NCBI GenBank assembly: GCA_947176895.1
Contig: CAMWSK010000001.1
Coordinates: forward strand, 124,001 to 188,000
Length of the DNA: 64,000 bases
Reading direction: 5' to 3'
From: an uncultured Prevotellaceae bacterium
GTDB lineage: Bacteria; Bacteroidota; Bacteroidia; Bacteroidales; Bacteroidaceae
Shown one piece after another: positions 45,320 to 56,094 of the stretch. The first letter of the stretch is position 1. The number at the start of each line of letters is the position of its first letter. The notes beneath the pieces were generated by a model. That model saw only the letters and a list, made by a program, of their open reading frames with translations, made no database searches and was not told where the DNA came from. Position numbers and translations under genes: made by a program.

Positions 45320-46423
45320 ATGGCATTAAAAGCTGGTATCGTAGGCCTGCCCAACGTGGGCAAAAGCACCCTTTTCAATTGTTTGTCCAGCGCTAAGGCG
45401 CAGGCAGCTAATTTTCCCTTCTGCACCATCGACGCCCAACTGGGACAAGTAAGTGTGCCTGATGAACGACTGACCAAACTTGCCGAAATCGTTCACCCGG
45501 GACGCATCGTTCCCGCCGTGTGCGACATCGTGGACATCGCCGGACTGGTGAAGGGTGCCAGCAAGGGCGAGGGGCTGGGCAACCAATTCCTGGGAAACAT
45601 ACGCGAGTGCGACGCCATCATCCACGTGCTGCGATGCTTTGACAACGACAACATCGTGCACGTAGACGGAAACGTGAATCCCGTGCGCGACAAGGAGATT
45701 ATCGACATGGAGCTTCAAATAAAGGACTTGGAAACCGTGGAAGCCCGCATGAAACGAATCGAAAAGGCTGCTCGCGTGGGTGGCGACAAGCAGGCCAAGA
45801 TAGAGCTGGGCGTGCTGGAAGCCTATCGTGCCGCCTTGCTTGAGGGCAAGAGTGCCCGCACGGTGACCTTCGACACCGAAGACGAAGAGGCCGCTGCCCG
45901 TTCATTGTTCCTGCTCACCACCAAGCCCGTGCTCTATGTATGCAACGTAGATGACAAGAGCGCATCCACGGGTAACGAGCACACCGAGGCCGTAAAGAAA
46001 GCCATCGAAGGCGAAAATGCCGAGATGATCATCATCAGTGCCCAGACCGAGGCCGACATCGCCGAACTGGAAAGCTATGAGGAGAAGCAGATGTTCCTGG
46101 AGGATATGGGCCTGAGCGAGAGCGGATGCAACCGCCTGATCAAGGCCATCTATCATTTGCTCACCCTGCAGACGTTCATCACCGCCGGAGAGATGGAAGT
46201 GAAGGCCTGGACATTCCGAAAAGGATGGAAGGCGCCCCAGTGTGCCGGTGTCATCCACACCGACTTCGAGAAAGGCTTTATCCGCGCCCAGGTAATCAAA
46301 TACGATGATTATATCAAATACGGCAGCGAAGCCGCCGTGCGCGAGGCCGGTAAGATGGCCATCGAAGGCAAGGACTATGTGGTGCAGGACGGCGACATCA
46401 TGCACTTCCTTTTCAACGTATAA
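45320..46423 (+). CDS. ychF: Ribosome-associated ATPase/GTPase YchF
   Basis: YchF (Ola1-type) is a conserved P-loop protein that prefers ATP and binds ribosomes. The 367-residue protein shows G1 GLPNVGKST, DIVDIAGLV for G3, a central coiled-coil region (~135-195) and the C-terminal TGS-like domain (FITAGEMEVKAWTF, CAGVIHTDFEKGFIRAQV). The ATG at 45320 gives the normal N-terminus MALKAGIVGLPNVG; the frame is open upstream into polA, but there is no reason to start there. lgt follows 22 bases later. Confidence 0.95.
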   Translation: MALKAGIVGLPNVGKSTLFNCLSSAKAQAANFPFCTIDAQLGQVSVPDERLTKLAEIVHPGRIVPAVCDIVDIAGLVKGASKGEGLGNQFLGNIRECDAIIHVLRCFDNDNIVHVDGNVNPVRDKEIIDMELQIKDLETVEARMKRIEKAARVGGDKQAKIELGVLEAYRAALLEGKSARTVTFDTEDEEAAARSLFLLTTKPVLYVCNVDDKSASTGNEHTEAVKKAIEGENAEMIIISAQTEADIAELESYEEKQMFLEDMGLSESGCNRLIKAIYHLLTLQTFITAGEMEVKAWTFRKGWKAPQCAGVIHTDFEKGFIRAQVIKYDDYIKYGSEAAVREAGKMAIEGKDYVVQDGDIMHFLFNV

Positions 46424-46445
46424 CCCGCAAAACCGACTGAATGCC

Positions 46446-47276
46446 ATGATAGAATCACTGTTTATCCACTGGAATCCCGATGTGGTTGCCTTCCATTTGG
46501 GCAGTTTCAGCATACGCTGGTACAGCCTCTGCTGGATGGTGGGACTTATTTCAGTGTATCTGCTCGAGCACAAGCTCTTCAAGGAACAGAACATTCCTGA
46601 AGAAAAATTCGAACCCCTGTTCTTTTATTGTTTCGTAGGCATCCTTGTGGGTGCACGCCTGGGGCATTGCATCTTTTACGAACCCAAGGTATATCTCACC
46701 AGCATAGACGGCATCATCTCCATGATCTTCCCCATCCATCGTGTGGACGGGTCGTGGAAGTTCACGGGCTATGAGGGGCTGGCCAGCCACGGAGGTACCC
46801 TGGCGTTGATGATAGCCCTTTGGCTCTATGTGCGCAAGACGGGCTTGAAACTGCTCACCGTGCTCGACAACATTGCCATCGTCACCCCCATCTGCGCCTT
46901 TGCCATCCGCATCGGCAACCTGATGAACAGCGAAATCATCGGAAAGCCCACCGATGTGCCTTGGGCTTTCGTGTTCGAATCCGTAGACCCCCTACCCCGC
47001 CATCCCGGACAACTGTACGAAGCACTCTGCTATGCCGTCTTCTTTTTCGTGGGATGGTGGTTCTATCGCCGTCGCCCCGAACGCGTTGGCACAGGTTTCT
47101 TCTTCGGTCTTTGCATCCTGCTCATCTTCACAGCCCGAATCCTGATCGAGTACACCAAGGAGAATCAGGTGGGATTCGAGGACGGCATGCCGTTCAACAT
47201 GGGACAACTGCTGAGCGTTCCCTTCGTACTTCTGGGTACCTATTGTGTGCTGCACGCGTTGAAAAAAGAAAAATAA
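46446..47276 (+). CDS. lgt: Prolipoprotein diacylglyceryl transferase
   Basis: Lgt moves diacylglycerol from phosphatidylglycerol to the lipobox cysteine of prelipoproteins, the first step of lipoprotein maturation in the inner membrane. The 276-residue protein has about seven membrane segments and the signature RIGNLMNSEIIGKPT, the HGG motif in LASHGGTLAL, and RHPGQLYEA. The window encodes at least three predicted lipoprotein substrates. The ATG at 46446 is chosen because it starts the family's N-terminus and follows ychF; mutS begins 26 bases after the stop. Confidence 0.93.
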   Translation: MIESLFIHWNPDVVAFHLGSFSIRWYSLCWMVGLISVYLLEHKLFKEQNIPEEKFEPLFFYCFVGILVGARLGHCIFYEPKVYLTSIDGIISMIFPIHRVDGSWKFTGYEGLASHGGTLALMIALWLYVRKTGLKLLTVLDNIAIVTPICAFAIRIGNLMNSEIIGKPTDVPWAFVFESVDPLPRHPGQLYEALCYAVFFFVGWWFYRRRPERVGTGFFFGLCILLIFTARILIEYTKENQVGFEDGMPFNMGQLLSVPFVLLGTYCVLHALKKEK

Positions 47277-47302
47277 CATCCCCATACACATAAACGAGGC
47301 TC

Positions 47303-49915
47303 ATGGCTAAAGCAGAAAAAGTAACCCCGATGATGCAACAGTTTCGGGAACTGAAACAGAAACACCCCGATGCCCTGTTGCTGTTTCGCTGCGGCGACTT
47401 CTTCGAGACCTACGAAGACGATGCCGTGGATGCCTCCAACGTGCTGGGCATCACACTCACCAAACGCAACAACAATAAAGAGGGAGCAGCACAGACCCTG
47501 ATGGCCGGCTTTCCCCACCATGCGCTGGACACCTATCTGCCCCGCCTGATTCGGGCAGGAAAGCGCGTAGCCATCTGCGAACAGATGGAGGACCCCAAGC
47601 TCACCAAAAAGCTGGTGAAGCGGGACATCACCGAACTGGTGACCCCGGGTGTCGCGATGAACGACAACGTGCTTACCCACAGCCAAAACAACTTTCTTTG
47701 TTCCGTGCACTTCGGCAAGAAGAATTGTGGTATCAGTTTCCTGGACATTTCCACGGGAGAGTTCTTCGTGGCGGAAGGAACACCCACCTATGCCGCCGGA
47801 CTTGTCGGCAATTTCCAGCCCAAGGAAGTGCTCTATGAACGAGGCAAGAAAGATATGTTCCAAACCTCGTTCGGCAGCCAGCTCTGCACCTTCGAGATGG
47901 ATGACTGGGTGTTTACCGACCAAACGGCCCGCAAGCTCCTGCTCACCCACTTCCAGGTGCGCAACCTCAAAGGGTTTGGCGTAGACCACATGCACGACGG
48001 CATCGTAGCCGCCGGCGCCATTCTTCAATATCTGGAAGTAACACACCACCCCAACACACGCCACATCACACAACTGCAACGCATCGAGGAGAACAATTTC
48101 GTGCGCCTCGACCGCTTCACCCTGCGCTCGCTCGAACTGCTGGACACCATCACGGGCGAAGGTACCTCGCTGATGGACGTGCTGGACCACACCATCACCC
48201 CCATGGGTGCCCGTCTGATGCGCCGATGGGTGGCTTTCCCGCTGAAGAACATCAAGCAGATAGACCAGCGGCTGAACGTGGTGACCGAGTTCTTCCGCCA
48301 GCCTGAACTATGCGAGATTCTGAAAGAACAACTTCATGAAATCGGCGATCTGGAGCGTATCATCTCCAAAGCCGCCGTGGGACGTATCGGCCCGCGTGAT
48401 ATGGTGCAGTTGCGTATCGCCCTGCAAGCCCTGGGACCTATCCGCGAAGCCTGCCTGCAAAGCGAAGACACTACCCTGCAGCTGATGGCCGAACAGCTCA
48501 ACCTCTGCACCGACATACGCGAACGCATCGAACGGGAAGTGGAACCCTCTCCCCCATTGCTGCTGAACAAAGGAGGTGTCATCCGCAATGGAGTGAACGC
48601 CGAGTTGGACGAACTGCGCAACATCGCCTTCCACGGCAAGGAATATCTGTTGCAAATCCAGCAACGTGAAATTGAAGCCACGGGCATCAGTTCGCTGAAA
48701 ATCGGCTACAACAATGTTTTCGGTTATTATCTGGAGGTGCGCAACACCTACAAAGACCAAGTGCCGGCCGAATGGATCCGCAAGCAGACGCTCGCCAACG
48801 CCGAGCGCTATATCACCCAGGAGCTGAAGGAATACGAAGAGAAAATCATGGGGGCCGAGGACAAGATTCTCAGTCTGGAGACCCGGCTTTACACCGATCT
48901 GGTGCAAGCACTCGCCGAATACATCGCACCCATACAGCTCGACGCGCAGTTGATGGCACAGATAGATGTGCTGCTCAGCTTCTCCACCACCGCACGCCTC
49001 AACCACTATGTGCGCCCCACGGTGGACGACAGCATGGTGCTGGACATCCGGCAAGGGCGTCACCCCGTCATCGAACAGCAGTTGCCCGTCGGTGAACGTT
49101 ATACCCCCAACGATGTGTGGCTTGATACCGACAAGCAACAGATCATCATCATCACCGGTCCGAACATGGCCGGTAAGAGCGCCCTCCTGCGCCAGACGGC
49201 CCTCATCACCCTCATGGCCCAGATCGGTTGCTACGTTCCAGCCCAAAGCGCACATATCGGTTTCGTGGACAAGATTTTCACCCGCGTGGGAGCCAGCGAC
49301 AACATCTCCATGGGCGAGTCCACATTCATGGTGGAAATGACCGAAGCCGCCAACATCCTCAACAACATATCCGAGCGTTCGCTGGTGCTTTTCGACGAGT
49401 TGGGACGCGGCACCAGCACCTACGACGGCATCTCCATCGCCTGGGCCATCGTGGAGTATCTGCACCAGAACCCGCGTGTCCATGCCCGCACACTCTTCGC
49501 CACCCACTACCACGAACTGAACGATATGGAGCAGCACTTCCCGCGCATCCACAACTTCAACGTCAGTGTGGTGGAATCGGGCGGGCGCATCGTGTTCATG
49601 CGCACCCTGAAGCCGGGTGGCAGTGCCCACTCCTACGGCATCCATGTGGCACGCCTGGCCGGCATGCCCCGCGACATTGTGATGCGGGCCGACCAAGTGC
49701 TGAAGCAACTGGAACAGGAGAAGGAGGGCGAAGTGACCGTACCCGTGGCCGTTCCACAGTCATCCGATGGTATGCAGATGAACTTCTTCAAGTTAGACGA
49801 TCCCGTATTGGCACAAGTCCGCGATGAGATTCTTGACTTGGATGTCGACAACCTCACTCCCCTGCAAGCTCTCAACAAGCTCAACGACATCAAACATATC
49901 GTCAGCGGCAAATGA
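47303..49915 (+). CDS. mutS: DNA mismatch repair protein MutS
   Basis: MutS recognises mismatches and starts repair with MutL. The 870-residue protein has the mismatch-binding N-terminus with the Phe-x-Glu type motif ([15 protein letters not shown]), the lever and clamp domains (~270-550), the ATPase domain with Walker [14 protein letters not shown] near residue 619, the [12 protein letters not shown] motif, and a C-terminal helix-turn-helix tail. The stop codon overlaps the next gene by 4 bases. Confidence 0.95.
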   Translation: MAKAEKVTPMMQQFRELKQKHPDALLLFRCGDFFETYEDDAVDASNVLGITLTKRNNNKEGAAQTLMAGFPHHALDTYLPRLIRAGKRVAICEQMEDPKLTKKLVKRDITELVTPGVAMNDNVLTHSQNNFLCSVHFGKKNCGISFLDISTGEFFVAEGTPTYAAGLVGNFQPKEVLYERGKKDMFQTSFGSQLCTFEMDDWVFTDQTARKLLLTHFQVRNLKGFGVDHMHDGIVAAGAILQYLEVTHHPNTRHITQLQRIEENNFVRLDRFTLRSLELLDTITGEGTSLMDVLDHTITPMGARLMRRWVAFPLKNIKQIDQRLNVVTEFFRQPELCEILKEQLHEIGDLERIISKAAVGRIGPRDMVQLRIALQALGPIREACLQSEDTTLQLMAEQLNLCTDIRERIEREVEPSPPLLLNKGGVIRNGVNAELDELRNIAFHGKEYLLQIQQREIEATGISSLKIGYNNVFGYYLEVRNTYKDQVPAEWIRKQTLANAERYITQELKEYEEKIMGAEDKILSLETRLYTDLVQALAEYIAPIQLDAQLMAQIDVLLSFSTTARLNHYVRPTVDDSMVLDIRQGRHPVIEQQLPVGERYTPNDVWLDTDKQQIIIITGPNMAGKSALLRQTALITLMAQIGCYVPAQSAHIGFVDKIFTRVGASDNISMGESTFMVEMTEAANILNNISERSLVLFDELGRGTSTYDGISIAWAIVEYLHQNPRVHARTLFATHYHELNDMEQHFPRIHNFNVSVVESGGRIVFMRTLKPGGSAHSYGIHVARLAGMPRDIVMRADQVLKQLEQEKEGEVTVPVAVPQSSDGMQMNFFKLDDPVLAQVRDEILDLDVDNLTPLQALNKLNDIKHIVSGK

Positions 49916-51891
49916 ACCGGCTGACCCGCATCCTCTCACTTTTCTTCTTTTGGCTGTTGGCTTCCGCCCCGCACCTTCATGCCCAAGTCCCGGACGAGTC
50001 CGAAGCGGGTGGGGAAGAGACCTTCGCCGGTTTCAATGATGACGACGCCGGCCGAGAAGATTGGATTGAGGAAGGGGAGGAGAGAGCCGAACGGATGGCC
50101 AACCCGCAGAACATCAACCTGGCGACACGTGCCGACCTGCGCTCGCTCGGGTTGCTGGACGAGGAACAAATCGACCAGATTCTTTCCCTCGTCTTTGTGA
50201 ATGGTCCCCTGCATTCCATGGCCGAACTGATGGCCGTGCCCTCATTGGACAAGCGGCTGCGCACCCTGCTCGGCCGCTATTATTATGCCGCCATGCCACC
50301 CCAATCCGCACAAAAACGATGGAAGCCCGTGGAGCAACAGCTCACCACCCGCCTGGACATCCCGCTTTATTACCGCAAGGGCTACTGCGTCTCCCCCGAA
50401 AAAGGGGGCTATCTGGGCAACCCGCTCTACAACCGCCTGCAATATAGCCTCTCCGCCGGTCGCCATCTCGCCCTTGGCGTGAGGGCTGAGAAGGATGCCG
50501 GCGAACCCTTCCGCCACAACGGGGGCTGGGATGCCTACGGGTTCTCCGTGCAGATGAAGCAGATGGGCGTGGTGGAAAACCTGGTTTTGGGCGATTATAA
50601 AGTGGGCTTCGGCGAAGGGCTGGTCATCAACCAAGGCTACGGATTCGGCAAAACATCGGGCCGACGCCGGCCCACAGGCATCAAACCGCACCTGGGCACC
50701 GACGAGGTGAACTTCATGCGCGGAGCCGCCATCCACCTGAGATTGCGACACTGGAACCTGAGCGCCTGGGGCAGCCACCGCCGGCTTGATGCCACACTCA
50801 CCCCGGAGGGCGAGGTGCAGACCCTGCGCACCGACTATCTGCACCGCACGCAAAGCGAGAAAAGGGTAAAAGGAAACGTGCGAAGCACCAACGCCGGCCT
50901 GCACATCGGTTGGCAACGCCGCGGTTTTCAGGTGGGCGCCACCGCCTATTGGCAAGGCTACAACCGCGCCCTCTCGCCCGGCACCCAACTCTATCGCACT
51001 TATTACCCGAAAGGGAAAGCCTTCTTCCTGGGCGGCATCCACTACGGATGGAGCAACACGTGGTTCACCCTCAGCGGAGAAACGGCCACCAACGTCCGCA
51101 GCCACGGCATCGCCACCCTCAACCAAGTCACGTGGCGCCCAAGCCCTAACACCACACTCTGCGTCATCCAGCGCCACTACGGACGGGGCTACAGTTCCTT
51201 CTACTCCTCGGCCCTCAGCGACCGCGGCTCGGTGCAAAACGAATCGGGCGGCATGCTGCGCCTGGAAACGGAGGTTCTCCATCACACCCGGTTGCTCGCC
51301 TACATCGACATCTTCCGCAACGAATGGCCGGCACGCGGCGAGACGCAGGGGAGGAGAGGGCAGGACTTTCTGCTGCAGACCGACACCAAACCGGGCAAGC
51401 GCCACAGCCTGCAACTGCGCTACCAGCTGAAACGCCGCGGCCCGGCGGGCGACATGCCCGTCCACCATCGGTTGCGTGCCCGCCACACCCTGCATCCCAA
51501 CAGCCTTTTCACCCTGAACACCCTTGCCAACCTGCACAACGTGAGCGGCGAGACAGGCTACTCGCTGAGCCAGAGCCTCCGCCACCAATCCAAAAACAAG
51601 CGGTGGCGCGAGACCCTCATGGCCACCTGGTTCCACACCCCCTCCTACGACTCCCGCGTCTACGTGGCGGAAGCCACCCTCCGCTCCACCTTCAGCGTGC
51701 CCGCCCTTTCGGGCAAAGGCGTCCGCGCCATCCTGTGTGCCCAAGCCCTTCTGTGGAAGAAACGGCTGCAGATAGAGGCCCGCTATGCCATGACCCGCAT
51801 GTTGGACAAGCCCACACAGGGCAGCAGCATGCAACTCATCGCAAGTCCCTGGCGCAACGACATCCAGGCGCAAGTCACCATGAAGTTATAG
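49912..51891 (+). CDS. Outer membrane beta-barrel protein with ComEA-like helix-hairpin-helix domain
   Basis: The 659-residue protein has a signal peptide ([15 protein letters not shown]), an acidic stretch (~25-60), a helix-hairpin-helix domain at ~65-125 ([33 protein letters not shown]) and then about 530 residues of alternating beta strands ending in IQAQVTMKL, like a barrel. The HhH part resembles ComEA, the periplasmic DNA receptor of competence systems. A role in DNA passage across the outer membrane is inference; dprA is also present in this window but 20 kb away. It overlaps mutS by 4 bases, so it is coupled to mismatch repair. Confidence 0.75.
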   Translation: MNRLTRILSLFFFWLLASAPHLHAQVPDESEAGGEETFAGFNDDDAGREDWIEEGEERAERMANPQNINLATRADLRSLGLLDEEQIDQILSLVFVNGPLHSMAELMAVPSLDKRLRTLLGRYYYAAMPPQSAQKRWKPVEQQLTTRLDIPLYYRKGYCVSPEKGGYLGNPLYNRLQYSLSAGRHLALGVRAEKDAGEPFRHNGGWDAYGFSVQMKQMGVVENLVLGDYKVGFGEGLVINQGYGFGKTSGRRRPTGIKPHLGTDEVNFMRGAAIHLRLRHWNLSAWGSHRRLDATLTPEGEVQTLRTDYLHRTQSEKRVKGNVRSTNAGLHIGWQRRGFQVGATAYWQGYNRALSPGTQLYRTYYPKGKAFFLGGIHYGWSNTWFTLSGETATNVRSHGIATLNQVTWRPSPNTTLCVIQRHYGRGYSSFYSSALSDRGSVQNESGGMLRLETEVLHHTRLLAYIDIFRNEWPARGETQGRRGQDFLLQTDTKPGKRHSLQLRYQLKRRGPAGDMPVHHRLRARHTLHPNSLFTLNTLANLHNVSGETGYSLSQSLRHQSKNKRWRETLMATWFHTPSYDSRVYVAEATLRSTFSVPALSGKGVRAILCAQALLWKKRLQIEARYAMTRMLDKPTQGSSMQLIASPWRNDIQAQVTMKL

Positions 51892-52050
51892 AAAAAAGAA
51901 AGAGCGTCTGCCTCTTTGCATTCGCTCTTCGTGAAAATGCCGTGCCTCTCGGCCGGGCATCGGGTCATTATACCTAAAACAAACTCTAAATCAATCTTTT
52001 TACACGCATAAACAAAACCAATCGACCCGATAATCATCTTTTGTTTTCTG
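51892..52050 (-). ncRNA. Candidate minus-strand small RNA before leuS
   Basis: A -7 box TAACTTTG on the minus strand (52056-52063) would start a transcript near 52049. It would contain a long-range 8-bp pairing (51959-51966 with 52024-52031), a small GCCG/CGGC hairpin, and a rho-independent terminator with a 7-bp stem (51900-51906 with 51923-51929) followed by a T-run at 51892-51899. The terminator has a T-run only on this strand, so it fits a minus-strand transcript rather than the end of the upstream plus-strand gene. No convincing protein is encoded. It lies in the 443-base gap before leuS. Confidence 0.35.
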
Positions 52051-52055
52051 CATTG

Positions 52056-52063
52056 CAAAGTTA
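52056..52063 (-). promoter_or_regulatory. -7 box of the candidate small RNA
   Basis: The minus strand reads TAACTTTG, matching TAnnTTTG. No -33 match is visible at 19-20 bases. Confidence 0.4.
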
Positions 52064-52160
52064 ACGGCTTTTCCATCTTTCGCGCCACATTTTTTCTTCC
52101 TTTTTGACAAGAAAAACCGTTTTTATTGACATAAGTCAATCACACTCCGCACCCCCCACG

Positions 52161-52250
52161 AAAAAACATGAACATATTTTTCAAAAACATGAACACGTTT
52201 TCCAAAAACATGAACATGTTTTGACCAAAAGATGAACATGTTTTTTTTCA
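52161..52250 (+). repeat. Intergenic palindromic array, four units, AT-core type (array B4)
   Basis: Cores start at 52167 (CATGAACATA), 52188 (CATGAACACG), 52209 (CATGAACATG) and 52231 (GATGAACATG), spaced 21, 21 and 22 bases, between A-tracts and T-tracts. All units have AA in the centre, so the array reads in one orientation. It ends 33 bases before the leuS -7 box, the only array this close to a promoter. Confidence 0.85.
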
Positions 52251-52282
52251 TACCTCCAAAGCCATACATCTTTAATTTTTAT

Positions 52283-52290
52283 TACCTTTG
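52283..52290 (+). promoter_or_regulatory. -7 promoter box for the leuS run
   Basis: TACCTTTG lies 44 bases before the leuS start; a clear -33 box is not visible. Confidence 0.55.
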
Positions 52291-52334
52291 TATCCTGCTA
52301 TACAGAAACAAAATAACAATATCATAGAGAGAGA

Positions 52335-55187
52335 ATGGCAAGAGACTACAACTTCCAAGAGATTGAACAGAAATGGCACCGCGAGTGGGTGCAAAACCGG
52401 ACTTATCGCGTGGTGGAGGACACGAACCGCAAGAAGTTCTACGTCCTGAACATGTTCCCCTATCCCTCGGGGGCCGGCCTGCATGTGGGCCACCCCCTGG
52501 GCTACATCGCCAGCGACATCTACGCCCGCTTCAAACGTCTGCAGGGCTTCAACGTGCTCAACCCCATGGGCTATGATGCCTATGGCCTGCCCGCCGAGCA
52601 ATATGCCATCCAGACAGGACAGCACCCCGAGGTGACCACCTTCGCCAATATCGACCGCTACCGCGAACAGCTGGACAAAATAGGCTTCTCGTTCGACTGG
52701 AACCGCGAGGTGCGCACCTGCGACCCCGGCTACTATAAGTGGACCCAGTGGGCCTTCCGGAAGATGTTCGACAGCTACTTCGACACCAAACAGCAGAAGG
52801 CGCAGCCCATCAGCCTGCTGGTCCGGCACCTGGAGCAACACGGCACCGAGGGCCTCAACGCAAGCGAGACGGAGTCGTTGAATTTCACCGCACAGGAGTG
52901 GGCCGCCATGACCGAGCAACAGAAAAGCGAGACGCTGATGAACTACCGCCTGGCCTATGTGTCGGAAATGATGGTGAACTGGTGTCCCGGTCTGGGCACC
53001 GTGCTGGCCAACGACGAGGTGGTGGACGGCGTGAGCGAGCGCGGCGGATTCCCCGTGGAACAGAAGAAGATGCGCCAATGGTGTCTGCGCGTCAGCGCCT
53101 ATGCCCAGCGCCTGCTCGACGGACTGGAGACCATCGAATGGAGCGAGAGCATCAAGGAGACCCAGCGCAACTGGATAGGACGAAGCGAGGGCACCGAGGT
53201 GGAGTTCCGCATCGCCGACAGCGACCAAACGTTCACCATCTTCACCACCCGCGCCGACACCATGTTCGGCGTGACCTTCATGGTGCTGGCTCCCGAGAGC
53301 GAACTGGTGGACCTGGTGACCACAGACGACCGGCGCGAGGAGGTGGACGCCTACATCAAATATGTGAAGGGACGCACCGAGCGCGAGCGCATGATTGACC
53401 ACAAGGTGACCGGCGTGTTCTCCGGCTCCTACGCCATCAACCCCTTCACCGGCGAGAAAAACCCCATTTGGATCAGCGAGTACGTACTGGCCGGCTACGG
53501 CACGGGCGCCATCATGGCCGTGCCCGCCCACGACAGCCGCGACTATGCCTTCGCCCGCCACTTCAACCTGCCCGTCATCCCCTTGATCGAGGGGGCCGAC
53601 GTGAGCGAGGAAAGCTATGATGCCAAGGAAGGTGTCGTGTGCAACAGCCCCCGGCCCGACGTGAAACCCTACATCGACTTCTCGCTGAACGGGCTGACCG
53701 TGAAAGAGGCCATCGCCGCCACCAAGAAGTATGTGGAGGAACATAAGCTGGGCCGCGTGAAGGTGAACTATCGTCTGCGCAACGCCATCTTCAGCCGCCA
53801 GCGCTACTGGGGCGAGCCGTTCCCCGTATACCACAAGAACGGCATACCTACGATGGTTCCGGAAGAGTGCCTGCCCGTGCTGCTTCCCGAGGTGGAGAAC
53901 TTCAAACCCAGCGAAACGGGAGAGCCTCCCCTGGGCAATGCCCAATTGTGGGCGTGGGACGAGGTGAACCGCAAGGTGGTGGACAAGGCACTCATCGACG
54001 AGAAGACCGTGTTCCCCATGGAACTGAACACGATGCCCGGCTTCGCAGGCTCCAGTGCCTACTACCTGCGCTACATGGACCCCAAGAACAATGACGCCCT
54101 TGTCAGCCCCGAGGCCGACCAATACTGGCAGAACGTAGACCTGTATGTGGGCGGCAGCGAACACGCCACCGGCCACCTCATCTACAGCCGCTTCTGGAAC
54201 AAGTTCCTCTTCGACCTGGGCATAAGCTGCAAGGAAGAACCCTTCCAAAAGCTGGTGAACCAAGGCATGATTCAGGGACGCAGCAACTTCGTCTACCGCA
54301 TCCAGGGCACCAACACCTTCGTCAGCCTGGGCTTGAAAGACAAGTATGACGTGACGCCCATCCACGTGGACGTGAACATCGTGAAGAACGATGTGCTGGA
54401 CATAGAAGCCTTCAAGGCCTGGAGACCCGAATACGCCGATGCCCAATTCGAGCTGGAGGACGGCAAGTACGTCTGCGGATGGGCCATCGAGAAGATGTCG
54501 AAAAGCATGTACAACGTGGTGAACCCCGACCGCATCGTGGAGCAATACGGCGCCGACACGCTGCGCCTCTACGAAATGTTCCTGGGTCCCGTGGAGCAAA
54601 GCAAGCCCTGGGACACCAACGGCATCGACGGCTGCCACCGCTTCCTCAAGAAATTCTGGCAACTGTTCTGGGACAAGGACGGACGGCTGCAGGTGGACGA
54701 CAGCGAGGCGTCTGCCGAAAACATGAAGAGTCTGCATAAACTCATCAAAAAGGCTACGGCCGACATCGAAACCTTCAGTTACAACACCACCATCCCCGCC
54801 TTCATGGTGGCCACCGGCGAACTGGCTCAGCAGAAATGCCGCAGCCGCCGGGTGCTGGAACCCCTGGTGGTGCTGATAGCCCCCTTCTGTCCCCACATCG
54901 CGGAAGAGCTGTGGCAGGCCCTGGGCCACGAGACCGGCGTATGCGATGCCCGATGGCCCGAACTGGACGAGGCGTTCCTGGTGGAAAGCAGTGTGAAGAT
55001 GCCCGTGCAATTCAACGGCAAGGTGCGCTTCACGCTTGAGTTCCCCACCGACGCTTCGAAGGAAGACATCGAGAAAGAAACCCTCGCCAACGAGCAGTCG
55101 CAGAAGTACCTCAGCGGCATGCAGGTAGTGAAGGTGGTGGTAGTGCCCGGACGTATCATCAACATTGTCGTAAAACCCAACAACTAA
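52335..55187 (+). CDS. leuS: Leucyl-tRNA synthetase
   Basis: LeuRS charges tRNA-Leu. The 950-residue class I enzyme has the HIGH-type motif [12 protein letters not shown] near residues 48-59 and [10 protein letters not shown] near residue 720. Between them is the editing domain (CP1) with the [17 protein letters not shown] segment and [16 protein letters not shown], including the conserved threonine-rich region needed to hydrolyse mischarged tRNA. About 60 residues are inserted after the first catalytic part (~150-185), as in other Bacteroidota. Two YitT-family genes follow closely. Confidence 0.95.
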   Translation: MARDYNFQEIEQKWHREWVQNRTYRVVEDTNRKKFYVLNMFPYPSGAGLHVGHPLGYIASDIYARFKRLQGFNVLNPMGYDAYGLPAEQYAIQTGQHPEVTTFANIDRYREQLDKIGFSFDWNREVRTCDPGYYKWTQWAFRKMFDSYFDTKQQKAQPISLLVRHLEQHGTEGLNASETESLNFTAQEWAAMTEQQKSETLMNYRLAYVSEMMVNWCPGLGTVLANDEVVDGVSERGGFPVEQKKMRQWCLRVSAYAQRLLDGLETIEWSESIKETQRNWIGRSEGTEVEFRIADSDQTFTIFTTRADTMFGVTFMVLAPESELVDLVTTDDRREEVDAYIKYVKGRTERERMIDHKVTGVFSGSYAINPFTGEKNPIWISEYVLAGYGTGAIMAVPAHDSRDYAFARHFNLPVIPLIEGADVSEESYDAKEGVVCNSPRPDVKPYIDFSLNGLTVKEAIAATKKYVEEHKLGRVKVNYRLRNAIFSRQRYWGEPFPVYHKNGIPTMVPEECLPVLLPEVENFKPSETGEPPLGNAQLWAWDEVNRKVVDKALIDEKTVFPMELNTMPGFAGSSAYYLRYMDPKNNDALVSPEADQYWQNVDLYVGGSEHATGHLIYSRFWNKFLFDLGISCKEEPFQKLVNQGMIQGRSNFVYRIQGTNTFVSLGLKDKYDVTPIHVDVNIVKNDVLDIEAFKAWRPEYADAQFELEDGKYVCGWAIEKMSKSMYNVVNPDRIVEQYGADTLRLYEMFLGPVEQSKPWDTNGIDGCHRFLKKFWQLFWDKDGRLQVDDSEASAENMKSLHKLIKKATADIETFSYNTTIPAFMVATGELAQQKCRSRRVLEPLVVLIAPFCPHIAEELWQALGHETGVCDARWPELDEAFLVESSVKMPVQFNGKVRFTLEFPTDASKEDIEKETLANEQSQKYLSGMQVVKVVVVPGRIINIVVKPNN

Positions 55188-55191
55188 AGTC

Positions 55192-56091
55192 ATGACACTT
55201 CCCCATGTGACGCGTCACGATGTGACCGACTTTCTGAAAGATCTGGTGATGATTAACATAGGCATGGCCATCTACGACGTGGGATGGGCCGCCTTTCTGT
55301 TGCCGTATCAAATCACCACCGGCGGCATGGCGGGTGCTGCAGCCGTGCTGGAGTACGCCACCAGCTTCCCCATGCAGACCACCATCCTACTGGTGAATGC
55401 CGTGTTGATGCTGATTGCCTGGTGGCAGCTGGGCACGAAGTTCACGTTGAAAACGGCCATCGCCGTGTTTGCCTTGGTAGGCTATCTGAGTCTGGGTCGC
55501 TCGCTGATGACGCAAGACAACGGACAGCTGTACAGAATCCTGGGCGACGGACAGGAAAGCATGGCCTGTGTGCTGGGTGCCGTGCTCAACGGCATAGGCA
55601 TAGGCATCATCTTCACCTCGGGAGGATGCACGGGCGGATGGGATATCGTGGCCGCCGTGGTGAACAAGCACCGCAACATTTCCTTGGGACGCGTGATGAT
55701 GTTCATGGATTTCTTTGTCATCTCGTCAGGCTACTTCGTGTTCAATGACCTGAAGGTGGTGGTGCTCGGCTTCGTCACCCTCATCCTCTATACCACGACT
55801 TTGGACATGGTGGTGAACTCCAGCAAGCAAGACATACAGATAACCATCTACACCAAACACCACCTGCAGATTTGTGAAGCCATCAGAGAGTTGACCGGCC
55901 ACACCACCACACTGCTTTGGGGCGAGGGAGGCTACAGCCACCAGGAAATGAAAATCGAGGTGGTCATCGTGCACAAGCGCGAGGTGGTGAAGGTGCTCAG
56001 GCTGATTCGCGACATAGACCCCGAAGCCTTCGTCACGCAACACCGTGTAGAGGGCGTGTATGGCAAGGGCTTTAATCCTATAAAAGTATAA
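55192..56091 (+). CDS. YitT family membrane protein (first of a tandem pair)
   Basis: The 299-residue protein has five or six membrane segments (for example LVMINIGMAIYDVGWAAFLLPY and TILLVNAVLMLIAWW) and a C-terminal soluble DUF2179-like domain from ~residue 200. The conserved loop TSGGCTGGWDIVAAVVNKH and the YQITTGGMAG segment are typical. YitT proteins are widespread transporters of uncertain substrate. It starts 4 bases after leuS and ends 3 bases before a paralogue, so all three are probably one operon. Confidence 0.85.
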   Translation: MTLPHVTRHDVTDFLKDLVMINIGMAIYDVGWAAFLLPYQITTGGMAGAAAVLEYATSFPMQTTILLVNAVLMLIAWWQLGTKFTLKTAIAVFALVGYLSLGRSLMTQDNGQLYRILGDGQESMACVLGAVLNGIGIGIIFTSGGCTGGWDIVAAVVNKHRNISLGRVMMFMDFFVISSGYFVFNDLKVVVLGFVTLILYTTTLDMVVNSSKQDIQITIYTKHHLQICEAIRELTGHTTTLLWGEGGYSHQEMKIEVVIVHKREVVKVLRLIRDIDPEAFVTQHRVEGVYGKGFNPIKV

Positions 56092-56094
56092 CGT

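Noticed and set aside
51783-52139. A 118-codon minus-strand frame at the end of the HhH barrel gene
   Set aside because: It overlaps the end of a real gene and runs through the small RNA candidate and its terminator; no promoter or family supports it.
54350-54385. Further CACGTG-centred palindromes (for example within leuS and at 12770) as parS sites
   Set aside because: They keep only the central 8-10 bases and lack the outer GTT/AAC arms, so they do not match parS.
52272-55193. A 973-codon open frame on the strand opposite leuS
   Set aside because: It mirrors leuS almost exactly and its product is a low-complexity string with no known domain. Such frames arise from GC-rich codon use in the true gene.
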